This document shows positions 34,003-43,545 of a stretch of 64,000 nt of DNA, in pieces. Within the stretch, counting starts at the first letter, position 1. Each line of letters begins with the position of its first letter. Made by a program: the position numbers and the translations under genes. Below the pieces are notes generated by a model, which was not told where the DNA came from, did no database searches, and saw only the letters and a program-made list of their open reading frames with translations. This DNA comes from Casp-alpha2 sp036337015 (lineage in GTDB: Bacteria; Pseudomonadota; Alphaproteobacteria; Rhodospirillales; Casp-alpha2): the NCBI GenBank assembly GCA_036337015.1, contig JAYZEZ010000005.1, forward strand, positions 62,001 to 126,000, written 5' to 3'.

Positions 34003-35285
34003 TAGTTAAAGAATTTCCTTATTTCTTCGAGTGCAATAACTAGGGAATCGACTTCATTCTTTGTATTGTATAAACCAAATGAAGCCCGAGCTGTAGCAGA
34101 AACCTTAAAACGATCCATAACTGGTTGAGCACAATGGTGGCCAACACGCAATGCAATCCCTGCTCGATCAAGAAAAGTACCTAAATCGTGGGAATGGATT
34201 CCTTCCAAATTGAAAGAAATTATAGAGGTTTTATTTAAGGCCCTACCAATAATAATTAGCTCATCAATTTCTAATAACTTCTTTGTTGCATATTTGAGCA
34301 AAACATCTTCATGAGCGGCAATGTTTTCTAGTCCAATAGCCTGTACATAATTTATAGCAACACCAAGCCCCACTGCTTCTGCTATTGCTGGTGTCCCAGC
34401 TTCAAATCGGTAAGGAGCATTCTTAAAAGTGGTTTTTTCGAAGGTTACGGACGCAATCATCTCACCGCCTGTCTGATATGGAGCCATAGAATTAAGCAAG
34501 TCTTCACGTCCCCATAAAACTCCAATTCCAGTTGGTCCATATAATTTATGTCCAGAAAACACATAGAAGTCTGCATTCAGCTCCTGAACATCAACTTTAA
34601 TATGTTGTATCGCTTGACAACCATCAATAAGTACAAGAGCACCTACTGAATGAGCTTTTTCTATCACTTCTTTAACTGGCACTATACTACCGAGTGAATT
34701 TGAGACATGGGTAACTGACACAAGTTTAGTTTTTGGGGATAATATCTTCTCAAATTCATCAAACAGAAAATTTCCATCATCATCTATAGGAACAACCTTT
34801 AAATCTATTCCGATTTCTTGTCGTAATATTTGCCAGGGTACAATATTAGCATGGTGTTCCATATGCGAGATAATCACCTCATCACCTGACTTTAGATATT
34901 TTCGAGCCCAGGAATGAGCTACCAGGTTAATGGATTCAGTAGCGCCACGCGTAAAAATCACTTCATTATTACTGGTTGCATTAATAAATTCTGCAACCGT
35001 CTCGCGGCTTAGCTCAAAAGCTTCCGTAGATTGTTGTGAAGTCCAGTGCACACCACGATGAACGTTTGAATAGAAAGATTCAAATATTTCACTCATAGCA
35101 TTTATAACCTGTTGTGGTTTTTGAGCACTGGCACCACTATCAAGATAAATCAAAGGTTTTCCATAAACCTCTTTGCTAAGTATTGGAAAATCTAATCGAA
35201 TTTTTTCGATATCATAAATTTCTGTAGAGTTTCTATTTTGTACTTTTTCTGTAGAAAATTTTGTAACATTAGATACTTTATTCAT
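34002..35285 (-). CDS. sufS: Cysteine desulfurase SufS (group II)
   Basis: A 427-residue PLP enzyme that takes sulfur from cysteine for the SufBCD machinery. PLP lysine is in SGHKLYGPTG, the catalytic cysteine in RVGHHCAQP (short group-II loop), and RGATESINLVA and MEHHANIVPW are present. The ATG at 35285 overlaps the sufD stop as ATGA and has GGAGA upstream, so it is preferred over the ATG at 35297. The first 25 residues are a variable extension. Confidence 0.95.
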   Translation of the reverse strand: MNKVSNVTKFSTEKVQNRNSTEIYDIEKIRLDFPILSKEVYGKPLIYLDSGASAQKPQQVINAMSEIFESFYSNVHRGVHWTSQQSTEAFELSRETVAEFINATSNNEVIFTRGATESINLVAHSWARKYLKSGDEVIISHMEHHANIVPWQILRQEIGIDLKVVPIDDDGNFLFDEFEKILSPKTKLVSVTHVSNSLGSIVPVKEVIEKAHSVGALVLIDGCQAIQHIKVDVQELNADFYVFSGHKLYGPTGIGVLWGREDLLNSMAPYQTGGEMIASVTFEKTTFKNAPYRFEAGTPAIAEAVGLGVAINYVQAIGLENIAAHEDVLLKYATKKLLEIDELIIIGRALNKTSIISFNLEGIHSHDLGTFLDRAGIALRVGHHCAQPVMDRFKVSATARASFGLYNTKNEVDSLVIALEEIRKFFN

Positions 35286-36637
35286 GTTTCTCTCCATTCT
35301 TCAGAGAGATAACAACTCGCAGGCAACCAATGCAATATCTTGTTTGAAATGGCTTTTTTCATATCTTCTTGTGGGATTTCCTCTAATGCCTCTGCTAAGA
35401 AAGATTGTACTAGCAAGTTCCTTGCATGAGCTTCAGGAATACCACGTGAACGTAAATAAAATAGAGCTGATTCATCAATTTGACCTGTAGTAGCTCCATG
35501 ACTGCATTTGACATCATCAGCAAAAATTTCCAGCTCAGGTTTTGCATCCATTTCAGCACCTGAAGACAATAATAAAGTCTTGCAAAGTTGATGTCCGTCC
35601 GTTCTCTGCGCATCTTTATGAACAACTATACGGCCTTGAAAGACCGCACGAGATTGATCGTCTAAAACACCTTTAAAAACTTCACGTGACGAAGTGTCAG
35701 GTACTAAATGTTCTATCGTTGTTGTATTATCACAATGCTCATTCCCACGCATCAGATATCCACCACTTACCCCAGCATATGCTCCAGAGCCGTTAAGTTG
35801 AACTAATATCTCATTTCGAGACAACCTCCCACCAATAGACAGAGTAAAGCTATCGTATTTGGCGTCACTGGCAACAAGGGCTTGAACTGAGCCTAGGTGG
35901 ATGGCATCTTTACTTTCAGCTTGAACTTTATAATGGCTAAGATTGGAACTGGCTCCCAGAGTGATCTCAGTAACCATATTTGATAAATAGGAACCAACAC
36001 TACCTATGCATGTATGATGTTCAACTACTGTCGCCTTCGCTCCATCCTCTAGGACAATAAGATTGCGAGGGAAATACGCTATTGAATTATCCGTTACGCC
36101 TCCAATAAAGATAATTTCAATTGGCTTTTCAACAACCAAACCTGATCCAACTCGAAGAACATAGCCAGTATCCATCATAGCAGTATTTAATTGAACTAAT
36201 GGCAATCCATTGGCATCAGCAACTTTACCAATGTGTTTTTCTGCCCAGCCAGGCATTTCGTTCAGAATATTACTGAGATGATCCAGATACACGCCATCAG
36301 GGAGACCATTTTGGGTCGGGAAAGATGATTGCAATCGTCCATTAACAAACACAAGCCGGGGCACTTCATCAAGCTCAGGTAATAATGGTGGCACCTGTTC
36401 AATAGACACAAGGCCATCATCTTCGTTAGTCGTTCTAAATCCAGCATCTTCAAGTGGTTTTAGGCTAGTATATTTCCATCCTTCCATCTTCTGAGTTGGC
36501 AATCCAATATCAATGAATAGGTCTTTACTATTTTGACGCAATGCATTTAACCAAGGAAGGCTCGCACCAGGAAGACCAGGCCGATCTATGTTTAGGTTTT
36601 GTAAAAAGTTGAGAGAAGAATCATCTGTTCTAATCAT
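35282..36637 (-). CDS. sufD: SufD, Fe-S scaffold subunit
   Basis: A 451-residue paralogue of SufB that forms the SufBC2D scaffold. Seen: QKMEGWKYTSLKPLEDAGF, EDGAKATVVEHHTC, DDVKCSHGATTGQID (with the conserved Cys/His pair) and the C-terminal RGIPEAHARNLLVQSF. The start at 36637 lies one base after the sufC stop (TGA-A-ATG); the frame itself extends 34 codons upstream into sufC, but that start is unlikely. Coupled to sufS by an ATGA overlap. Confidence 0.94.
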   Translation of the reverse strand: MIRTDDSSLNFLQNLNIDRPGLPGASLPWLNALRQNSKDLFIDIGLPTQKMEGWKYTSLKPLEDAGFRTTNEDDGLVSIEQVPPLLPELDEVPRLVFVNGRLQSSFPTQNGLPDGVYLDHLSNILNEMPGWAEKHIGKVADANGLPLVQLNTAMMDTGYVLRVGSGLVVEKPIEIIFIGGVTDNSIAYFPRNLIVLEDGAKATVVEHHTCIGSVGSYLSNMVTEITLGASSNLSHYKVQAESKDAIHLGSVQALVASDAKYDSFTLSIGGRLSRNEILVQLNGSGAYAGVSGGYLMRGNEHCDNTTTIEHLVPDTSSREVFKGVLDDQSRAVFQGRIVVHKDAQRTDGHQLCKTLLLSSGAEMDAKPELEIFADDVKCSHGATTGQIDESALFYLRSRGIPEAHARNLLVQSFLAEALEEIPQEDMKKAISNKILHWLPASCYLSEEWRET

Positions 36638-36638
36638 T

Positions 36639-37388
36639 TCAAGCTGCTGTCCCATCAAATTCAGCATATCCCTTTTCTTCAAGCTCAAGTGCCAATTCTT
36701 TACTACCAGTTCGTTTAATTGTTCCATTTGCAAGAACATGCACCTTGTCAGGAACTATGTAATTTAAAAGTCGCTGGTAATGAGTAATGATAAGCATAGA
36801 ACGATCTTTTGATCGTAATTTATTTACACCTTCTGCAACGATTTTTAATGCATCAATATCAAGCCCACTGTCAGTTTCATCTAAAATTGATAAAGACGGA
36901 TTCAAGACTGCCATTTGCAAAACTTCATTCCGTTTTTTTTCACCACCGGAAAACCCGACATTAACAGCACGTTTCATCATGTCATCTGCAATTCCTAAGT
37001 GCTTAGTTTTTAAACGCATCAATTTTACAAACTCTAATGCATCCAGTTCAGCCTCGCCTTGATATCTACGAATTGAGTTTAAAGCTTCTTTTAAAAAAGT
37101 TGTATTAGCCACACCGGGAATCTCAACAGGATACTGAAAAGCTAGAAAAAGCCCTTTAGCAGCACGTTCTTCGGGTTCGACACCGGTTAGATCTTCACCC
37201 TTGTAAACAATTCGTCCTCCAGTAACTACATACCCCTCACGTCCGGCAATAACATTGCTAAGCGTACTTTTTCCAGAACCGTTAGGCCCCATAATCGCAT
37301 GAACTTCTCCCGCTTTGATGCTAAGGTCTAATCCCTTAAGTATTTCTCGACCTTCAACACTTACGTGGAGATTTTTAATTTCCAACAT
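36639..37388 (-). CDS. sufC: SufC, ATPase of the SufBCD scaffold
   Basis: A 249-residue ABC-type ATPase. Walker A GPNGSGKSTLSN (near 35-46), FLAFQYPVEIPGV (Q-loop typical of SufC), signature FSGGEKKRNEV, Walker B SILDETDSGLDIDAL and ITHYQRLL. Length and the EKKR signature separate it from transport ATPases. It is 36 bases after sufB. Confidence 0.96.
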   Translation of the reverse strand: MLEIKNLHVSVEGREILKGLDLSIKAGEVHAIMGPNGSGKSTLSNVIAGREGYVVTGGRIVYKGEDLTGVEPEERAAKGLFLAFQYPVEIPGVANTTFLKEALNSIRRYQGEAELDALEFVKLMRLKTKHLGIADDMMKRAVNVGFSGGEKKRNEVLQMAVLNPSLSILDETDSGLDIDALKIVAEGVNKLRSKDRSMLIITHYQRLLNYIVPDKVHVLANGTIKRTGSKELALELEEKGYAEFDGTAA

Positions 37389-37424
37389 TTTTACAACTTT
37401 CTTTTCACGAACTAAAGACAGCCT

Positions 37425-38882
37425 TTAACCCACACTGCCTTCCAAAGAAATACCGACTAATTTCTGGGCTTCAACCGCAAATTCCATAGGCAATTGCTGT
37501 AACACCTCACGGCAAAACCCGTTAACTACTAAAGCAACAGCATCTTCAACAGCTATTCCTCGTTGACGCAAATAAAACAATTGGTCCTCACTTATAGTTG
37601 ATGTAGTTGCCTCATGTTCAACAATAGCGGTTTTATTCTTACTTTCGATGTATGGCACTGTATGAGCACCACACTGATCTCCAATGAGAAGAGAATCACA
37701 TTGTGTAAAATTACGAGCATGTTTAGCTTTTGGAGACATCCTGACTAATCCACGATAAGTCTGTTCTGCACGACCAGCAGAGATCCCCTTGGATATAATT
37801 TTTGAAGTAGTATTTTTGCCCAAGTGTATCATCTTAGTACCAGTATCTGCCTGTTGAAAATTATTAGTAATTGCAATTGAATAGAACTCTCCTACTGAGT
37901 TATCGCCTTGAAGAATACAGCTGGGGTACTTCCATGTAATGGCTGATCCTGTTTCCACTTGTGTCCAGGAAATTTTTGAATTATGACCTCTACATGCTCC
38001 ACGCTTAGTAACAAAATTATATATGCCCCCATTTCCGCTATCATCTCCTGGATACCAATTTTGTACCGTTGAATACTTTATTTCAGCATTATCAAGAGCA
38101 ACTAGTTCAACCACTGCTGCATGCAATTGATTTTCATCTCGCATAGGTGCAGTACAGCCCTCTAGATAAGATACATATGAATCTCTATCAGCAATAATGA
38201 GAGTACGTTCAAATTGACCAGTATTTTCAGCATTAATTCTAAAATAGGTACTAAGCTCCATGGGACAACGAATGCCAGGTGGAATGTAAACAAAAGAACC
38301 TTCTGTAAATACTGCTGAATTTAATGTAGCGTGCTTGTTATCAGTATAGGGCACCACTGATCCCAAATATTTTTTCACAAGATCGGGACATTTCTTTAGT
38401 GCCTCACTGAGAGGACAAAAAATAACTCCAACTTCTTCTAATTTGGACTTAAAAGTTGTCGCTACTGACACGCTATCAAATACAGCATCAACGGCAACCC
38501 CAGCCAATACTTCTTGTTCTTTTAGTGGTATCCCAAGCTTCTCATAAGTTTCTATAAGTTCCGGATCTACTTCATCTAAGCTTTTCGGCCCATCTTTAAC
38601 AGTTTTAGGAGCAGAATAATAATAGGAATCTTGATAATCAATCGGTTCAAAAGAGACCTTAGACCACTCCGGTTCAGACATAGTTAACCAGTGACGATAG
38701 GCCCTTAAGCGCCAGTCTAGAAGCCACTCCGGTTCATCTTTCTTAGCTGAAATGAAGCGCACGGTTTCTTCACTCAAACCTTTAGGTGAAGTCTCAGATT
38801 CAAGGTTAGTCGTAAATCCATACTTGTATTTATCTTCTTCAAGCTCTTGAATTTGACTAATTGTTTTTGTAGATGCGACCAT
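37425..38882 (-). CDS. sufB: SufB, Fe-S scaffold subunit
   Basis: A 485-residue scaffold on which clusters are assembled. Conserved blocks: EWLLDWRLRAYRHW, the YKLG-like substitute with ETYEKLGIPLKEQ, FTEGSFVYIPPGIRCPMELS, YLEGCTAP, GACRGHNSKISWTQVETGSAITWKYPSC and CDSLLIGDQCGAHTVPY near the Cys needed for cluster build-up. It is the first SufBCD gene, following the desulfurase pair by 36 bases. Confidence 0.96.
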   Translation of the reverse strand: MVASTKTISQIQELEEDKYKYGFTTNLESETSPKGLSEETVRFISAKKDEPEWLLDWRLRAYRHWLTMSEPEWSKVSFEPIDYQDSYYYSAPKTVKDGPKSLDEVDPELIETYEKLGIPLKEQEVLAGVAVDAVFDSVSVATTFKSKLEEVGVIFCPLSEALKKCPDLVKKYLGSVVPYTDNKHATLNSAVFTEGSFVYIPPGIRCPMELSTYFRINAENTGQFERTLIIADRDSYVSYLEGCTAPMRDENQLHAAVVELVALDNAEIKYSTVQNWYPGDDSGNGGIYNFVTKRGACRGHNSKISWTQVETGSAITWKYPSCILQGDNSVGEFYSIAITNNFQQADTGTKMIHLGKNTTSKIISKGISAGRAEQTYRGLVRMSPKAKHARNFTQCDSLLIGDQCGAHTVPYIESKNKTAIVEHEATTSTISEDQLFYLRQRGIAVEDAVALVVNGFCREVLQQLPMEFAVEAQKLVGISLEGSVG

Positions 38883-38918
38883 ATTTAGATAGTTCCTTCC
38901 TTATTTTTTTTATCTATC

Positions 38919-40130
38919 TCATGCTGCTGGAGCTCTATAACCAAGATTTGATCTCTGCCGTAAAACTTCATCAGCTATAGCGTTAGCAGCGAATTCCATG
39001 TCTTCTTCACTAGTAAATCGACCAAACCCTATTCGAATAGTAGAATTAGATAAGTCATCACTGATGCCTAAAGCTCTGAGCACATGGGATGGCTCATTAG
39101 AACCTGATGAACAGGCTGCACCACTCGCTAAAGCCAAATCTTTTAAACTTCCCATCAAGCTATCTGCTGCTACACCCGAAAAACTTAAATTTAAATTGCC
39201 TGGAACACGATTATATAAGTCACCATTAATTGTAACTTCGCTAACTCGAGAAATAAGAATGTCAAGAAATCTATCTCTAAGACAATTCAAACGAATCGCC
39301 TCATCATCTAAATCAAGAGATGCGATTTCTGCCGCTTTTCCTAGACCTACGCATAATGGGGTAGCAAGTGTACCTGAACGTAAATTTTTTTCCTGACCCC
39401 CACCTGAAAATAAAGGGTCAAGACGAACTCGTGGGCGACGACGGATGTACAAAGCACCAATACCTTTTGGACCATAGAATTTGTGCCCACTAATACTCAA
39501 TAGATCAATTCCCATTTCATTAACATCAAGTTGTATTTTTCCAACCGCTTGTGCAGCATCGGTATGAAAAAATATATCTCTTTTACGGCATATATCACCG
39601 ATCTCAGCAAGCGGTTGAATAACACCAATTTCATTATTAACACTCATGATAGAAACAAGTATGGTTTTATCAGTTATAGCTTCATCTATGTCTTCTAGTT
39701 TAATTAATCCATTAACGGATACTGGCAAATAAGTAATGTTAAAACCTTCATTTTCAAGTTTGGCACAGCTTTCCAGAACACACTTATGATCTGTTACGCA
39801 GGTAATGATGTGATTTTTTTGTTTCCTCGATTGATCAGTACGATGCATACGAGCCGTACCCTTAATAGCTAGGTTATTTGATTCTGTCGCTCCAGAAGTG
39901 AAAATAATTTCATTTTCCATAGCACCAATCAAAGAAGCTAAGCTCCTACGAGCCAATCCAATGGCTTCATTGGCATCCCATCCATAATAATGACCTTTTG
40001 AATGAGGGTTTCCAAATCTTTCAGTAAAATAAGGAATCATTGCATCCAGAACTTCAGGAAAAAGTGGCGTCGTTGACTGATAATCTAAGTAAATCGGACG
40101 ACCTTTTTGAAAGATAGAATATTGAGGCAT
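38919..40130 (-). CDS. Group-I cysteine desulfurase (IscS/NifS-like), copy 1
   Basis: A 403-residue PLP enzyme: YLDYQSTTPL at the start, TSGATESNNLAIKG, PLP lysine in SGHKFYGPKGIG, GGGQEKNLRSGTL and the mobile active-site loop with Cys in ASGAACSSGSNEPSHVLRALG, marking group I. Its start codon overlaps the stop of the second desulfurase gene by one base (TAATG). It could feed MnmA, SufU or other acceptors; its specific role relative to SufS is not evident. Confidence 0.92.
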   Translation of the reverse strand: MPQYSIFQKGRPIYLDYQSTTPLFPEVLDAMIPYFTERFGNPHSKGHYYGWDANEAIGLARRSLASLIGAMENEIIFTSGATESNNLAIKGTARMHRTDQSRKQKNHIITCVTDHKCVLESCAKLENEGFNITYLPVSVNGLIKLEDIDEAITDKTILVSIMSVNNEIGVIQPLAEIGDICRKRDIFFHTDAAQAVGKIQLDVNEMGIDLLSISGHKFYGPKGIGALYIRRRPRVRLDPLFSGGGQEKNLRSGTLATPLCVGLGKAAEIASLDLDDEAIRLNCLRDRFLDILISRVSEVTINGDLYNRVPGNLNLSFSGVAADSLMGSLKDLALASGAACSSGSNEPSHVLRALGISDDLSNSTIRIGFGRFTSEEDMEFAANAIADEVLRQRSNLGYRAPAA

Positions 40131-41293
40131 TAGGCTGCCTCTAATTTCTTTAAAGAAGATTTTGATCGCTTAAAGATCTCATTCCAAACTTTAATAAACC
40201 TATCTATATCTTGATTTTTTGTAGTCCATCCCAGACTAATGCGTATCGCAGTACTTGATACTTCATCAACTATCCCCATAGCAGCCAAAACATGGCTAGG
40301 TTTGACTTTACCAGAAGAGCAGGCAGATCCTGCACTTAGTGAAATGCCTGCTAGATCGAAGGCAATTAATTGCCGATCTGCTGCAACACCGGGCATTGTC
40401 AAATTGCAAGTATTAGCCAACCTAGAGACCCCTGCCCCAAAAATGCGAACGTCCTTATGGATACTAAGCTTCTCTTCAACCTGATCACGCAAAGTAGCAA
40501 GGTTTTTAATTTTTGGAAGATTTTCTAGTGCATGTTTAGCAGCTAAACCAAATCCCATAATTCCAGAAATATTTTCACTACCAGCTCTGTGGCCACGTTC
40601 TTGGCCACCACCATATAATATAGGAGATAATTTTATTATTTTGGTCAAGCCTTCTTTTATAACAAGCGCACCAACTCCGGCAGGACCTCCAATCTTATGT
40701 GCTGAAAGGCTCAAAAAATCTACGCCTAATGAATTTATATCAATTGGGACCTTTCCTGCAGCCTGTACTGCATCACAGTGAACTAAAGCACCATGGTGCC
40801 TAGCAACTGAGACAACCTCTTTAATAGGCTGGATAACACCAGTCTCATTGTTAGCTAGCATCACTGATACTAAAGTTTTATTGCCCCCCTTAGAAGAAGA
40901 GGATAGAGCTAACATTTCATCTAAAGCTTTTAGGTTAACTATACCATCATTATCTACCGGAATAAGTTCGATATTTGGCGACACTTTCAGTACTGAATCG
41001 TGTTCCACTGCAGAAGCTAAAATCCGATTTTTTCTGATTCTGTTCCCAAAAAATCGGATGGCCATATTATTTGACTCTGTTCCACCACTATTGAAAATGA
41101 CATTCTCCGGTTTAGTGGCAACGAGTGCTGCAACACTTTCACGAGAATCCTCAATTAATTTACGTGCAGCACGACCTGCTCCATGAACAGATGATGCATT
41201 TCCTGTTACATCCAATGCATGCAAAATAGCTTTCTTAACAGCAGGATAAATCTCAGTTGTTGCGTTATGATCAAGGTAAACAAAAGTTTCCAT
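40130..41293 (-). CDS. Group-I cysteine desulfurase (IscS/NifS-like), copy 2
   Basis: A 387-residue paralogue of the adjacent desulfurase: YLDHNATTEIYPAV, SGGTESNNMAIRF, PLP lysine in SAHKIGGPAGVGAL, GGGQERGHRAGSEN and active-site loop SAGSACSSGKVKPSHVLAAMG. It looks closer to NifS-like enzymes than its neighbour does. It is the first gene after iscR, 58 bases downstream. All catalytic residues are present, so neither copy looks decayed. Confidence 0.92.
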   Translation of the reverse strand: METFVYLDHNATTEIYPAVKKAILHALDVTGNASSVHGAGRAARKLIEDSRESVAALVATKPENVIFNSGGTESNNMAIRFFGNRIRKNRILASAVEHDSVLKVSPNIELIPVDNDGIVNLKALDEMLALSSSSKGGNKTLVSVMLANNETGVIQPIKEVVSVARHHGALVHCDAVQAAGKVPIDINSLGVDFLSLSAHKIGGPAGVGALVIKEGLTKIIKLSPILYGGGQERGHRAGSENISGIMGFGLAAKHALENLPKIKNLATLRDQVEEKLSIHKDVRIFGAGVSRLANTCNLTMPGVAADRQLIAFDLAGISLSAGSACSSGKVKPSHVLAAMGIVDEVSSTAIRISLGWTTKNQDIDRFIKVWNEIFKRSKSSLKKLEAA

Positions 41294-41351
41294 ACCAATA
41301 CCTACGTCCGATAAAAATGCTTGCTAGTATCTATATGCATTGATGGGCAAC

Positions 41352-41822
41352 TTATTCAGCAGCAACGAAAGAATTATTTTGCTCTCTTCGATGCGATTCG
41401 CCGCTAGAACCTAAAATACGATCATCAACAACATCTTCTAAGGAAATTGAATTTAAGTATAGTCGAATTTTATTCCCTAATTCCTGCCACAAATCATGCG
41501 TTAAACAGCGACTATTTTTACTCGTACAACCAGGCGAGCCCGGCGAACATCGAGTAACTTTTATATCTTCGTCAACAGAAAGAATAATATCTGCAATGCG
41601 AGTTTCTCCTGCCGAATGAGCTAGAAGGTATCCTCCACCAGGACCACGAACGCTCTTGACAAGACCAGCCCTACGAAGTTTTGCAAATAGCTGTTCCAAA
41701 TATGATTGTGAAATTTCTTGTCGGTATGCAACATCTGCAAGAGAAGTTGGATTGCCACTAGAATTTGCAGCAATATCGACCATAGCCATAACCGCATAAC
41801 GACCTTTGGTGCTAAGTCTCAA
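41352..41822 (-). CDS. iscR: Rrf2-family Fe-S-sensing regulator IscR
   Basis: A 156-residue winged-helix regulator: MRLSTKGRYAVMAMVDIA, the recognition region ISQSYLEQLFAKLRRAGLVKS, VRGPGGGYLLA and three cluster cysteines in RCSPGSPGCTSKNSRCLTHDLW. IscR with or without its [2Fe-2S] cluster tunes suf transcription. It heads the operon, as in many alphaproteobacteria, and follows cysE by 40 bases, so its promoter must lie within or upstream of cysE. Confidence 0.95.
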   Translation of the reverse strand: MRLSTKGRYAVMAMVDIAANSSGNPTSLADVAYRQEISQSYLEQLFAKLRRAGLVKSVRGPGGGYLLAHSAGETRIADIILSVDEDIKVTRCSPGSPGCTSKNSRCLTHDLWQELGNKIRLYLNSISLEDVVDDRILGSSGESHRREQNNSFVAAE

Positions 41823-41862
41823 TTTTCTTCCTCCACAATTTTATACATCAAAACTTTTAAAA

Positions 41863-42591
41863 TTAACTAGCCTTCTTACTCTTACCTATTTCGGTTGCCT
41901 CTTTATTATCAACTCGTTGGGTTTCTAGTTCTTCAACTCGATTCAATAACATCAAAACTTCTCCGCGGAGACTTTCTATAGTTTGCAATAACGGATCTAG
42001 TCCTCCATCAGAAGGAGTCCCATATGGCTGGAAGTCTTTAGCCTTAGACTTATCCTTTGGCATTACTGTACGCGCCGGAACACCTACAGCTGTAACAAAA
42101 TCCGGAACATCTTTAGTAACTACTGAGTTTGCCCCCACACGTGAATTTTTTCCTATGGTTATAGGGCCTAAAATGGCAGCTCCAGAACCAATTATTGCAC
42201 CATCACGTACTGTTGGATGACGTTTTTCACCAACTTGACTACCAGAATCAACTGCTGGCGATGTGCCGCCCAAAGTGACAGAATGGTATAGTGTCACATC
42301 ATCACCAACAATAGCAGTCTCACCAACTACTACTCCTGTGCCATGATCTATAACAAATCGTCTTCCTATTTCAGCTCCCGGATGTATTTCAATCGCTGTT
42401 ACCACTCTGCCTAAATAGGAAATAAACCGAGCTAGTAAGAGAAAACCCCTTTTCCACAACCAATTTGAAAAACGATGAATGATAAGAGCATGGAAGCCAG
42501 GGTAACAAAGAGCAATTTCCAACGCATTTCGAGCTGCTGGGTCTCGTTTGCGGAAAGAGGCTAAGTCTTCTTGGAGGGCTTTAAAAAACAT
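41863..42591 (-). CDS. cysE: Serine O-acetyltransferase CysE
   Basis: Makes O-acetylserine, the carbon skeleton for cysteine. The 242-residue protein has the N-terminal helical domain (ALQEDLASFRKRDPAARNAL, CYPGFHALIIHR) and the left-handed hexapeptide beta helix (GAEIGRRFVIDHGTG with the catalytic Asp-His, VGDDVTLYHSVTLGG, GAIIGSGAAILGPI). The ATG at 42591 matches the family start; the frame could extend to 42657. Next to iscR and three desulfurases, it supplies the pathway that feeds them cysteine. Confidence 0.94.
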   Translation of the reverse strand: MFFKALQEDLASFRKRDPAARNALEIALCYPGFHALIIHRFSNWLWKRGFLLLARFISYLGRVVTAIEIHPGAEIGRRFVIDHGTGVVVGETAIVGDDVTLYHSVTLGGTSPAVDSGSQVGEKRHPTVRDGAIIGSGAAILGPITIGKNSRVGANSVVTKDVPDFVTAVGVPARTVMPKDKSKAKDFQPYGTPSDGGLDPLLQTIESLRGEVLMLLNRVEELETQRVDNKEATEIGKSKKAS

Positions 42592-42844
42592 TTTTACACC
42601 ATTGTTAAAAAAAGTACCAATGTTTGGCCTAAACACCGATTTAACTTTGCAGATCAACCCATCAACGTGCTAAATAGTGTATTCGCATAATACCCATAAA
42701 ATCTAAAGGGAATATAAGAAGCCTGACTAAAACTATCAAGTATTATAGATAAAAGTTTTTTTACTACATATTTTCAAAATTTACTTTTATCAATTAATAT
42801 ATGTTTTTTCAGTTAGGAAAGACTAAAAGGGGTTTCCTACTACC

Positions 42845-43492
42845 ATGCCAGAAGTAATTTTCAACGGTCCCGAAGGCCGACTAGAAGGACGTTATTATCC
42901 TTCAAAAAAAACAAATGCTCCACTTGCATTGCTTTTACACCCCCACCCTCAGCACGGTGGGACAATGAAAAATAAAGTCGTCTACAATCTTTATCAGGTA
43001 TTTACAAAATATGGGTTTTCAACGCTCAGATTTAATTTTAGAGGCGTGGGACGTTCCCAAGGAAGTTTTGATAATGGGCTGGGAGAATTAAGTGATGCCG
43101 CAACAGCATTAGATTGGATGCAATCTCAAAATCCTAATACTTCCGGTTGTTGGATTGCTGGCTTTTCATTTGGGGCATGGGTTGCAATGCAGTTAATGAT
43201 GCGACGACCAGAAATCCAAGGATTCATCTCCATCGCCCCTCCGGCAAGTTTGTACGATTTTTCTTTTTTAGCGCCTTGCCCCGCTTCTGGATTAATTATT
43301 CATGGTGATAAAGATAATATAATTCCACATACATCAGCAGAAAAATTAGCTCAAAAACTACAAAAACAGAAAAATATCACTATTGAATATAGCGCGATAG
43401 AAGGTTCGGATCATTTCTTCAGTAATCATCTAGAGATTCTCAGCAATAAAGTAGAGGAATATCTAGAAAAGGAACTAAATAAAGCGGCCTAG
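42845..43492 (+). CDS. COG2945-type alpha/beta hydrolase
   Basis: A 215-residue cytosolic hydrolase without signal peptide. HPHPQHGGTMKNKV and RFNFRGVGRSQGSFDNGLGE are typical of COG2945; the nucleophile elbow is GFSFGAW, the acid is in HGDKDNIIP and the catalytic His in EGSDHFF. Substrate unknown. The 250 bases before it, up to cysE, hold divergent promoters and no other visible element. Confidence 0.88.
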   Translation: MPEVIFNGPEGRLEGRYYPSKKTNAPLALLLHPHPQHGGTMKNKVVYNLYQVFTKYGFSTLRFNFRGVGRSQGSFDNGLGELSDAATALDWMQSQNPNTSGCWIAGFSFGAWVAMQLMMRRPEIQGFISIAPPASLYDFSFLAPCPASGLIIHGDKDNIIPHTSAEKLAQKLQKQKNITIEYSAIEGSDHFFSNHLEILSNKVEEYLEKELNKAA

Positions 43493-43545
43493 TTTTACTT
43501 ATGAATATAAAAAATTTTTCTGCTAGCGGTTTTTAGTCTTTAAAT

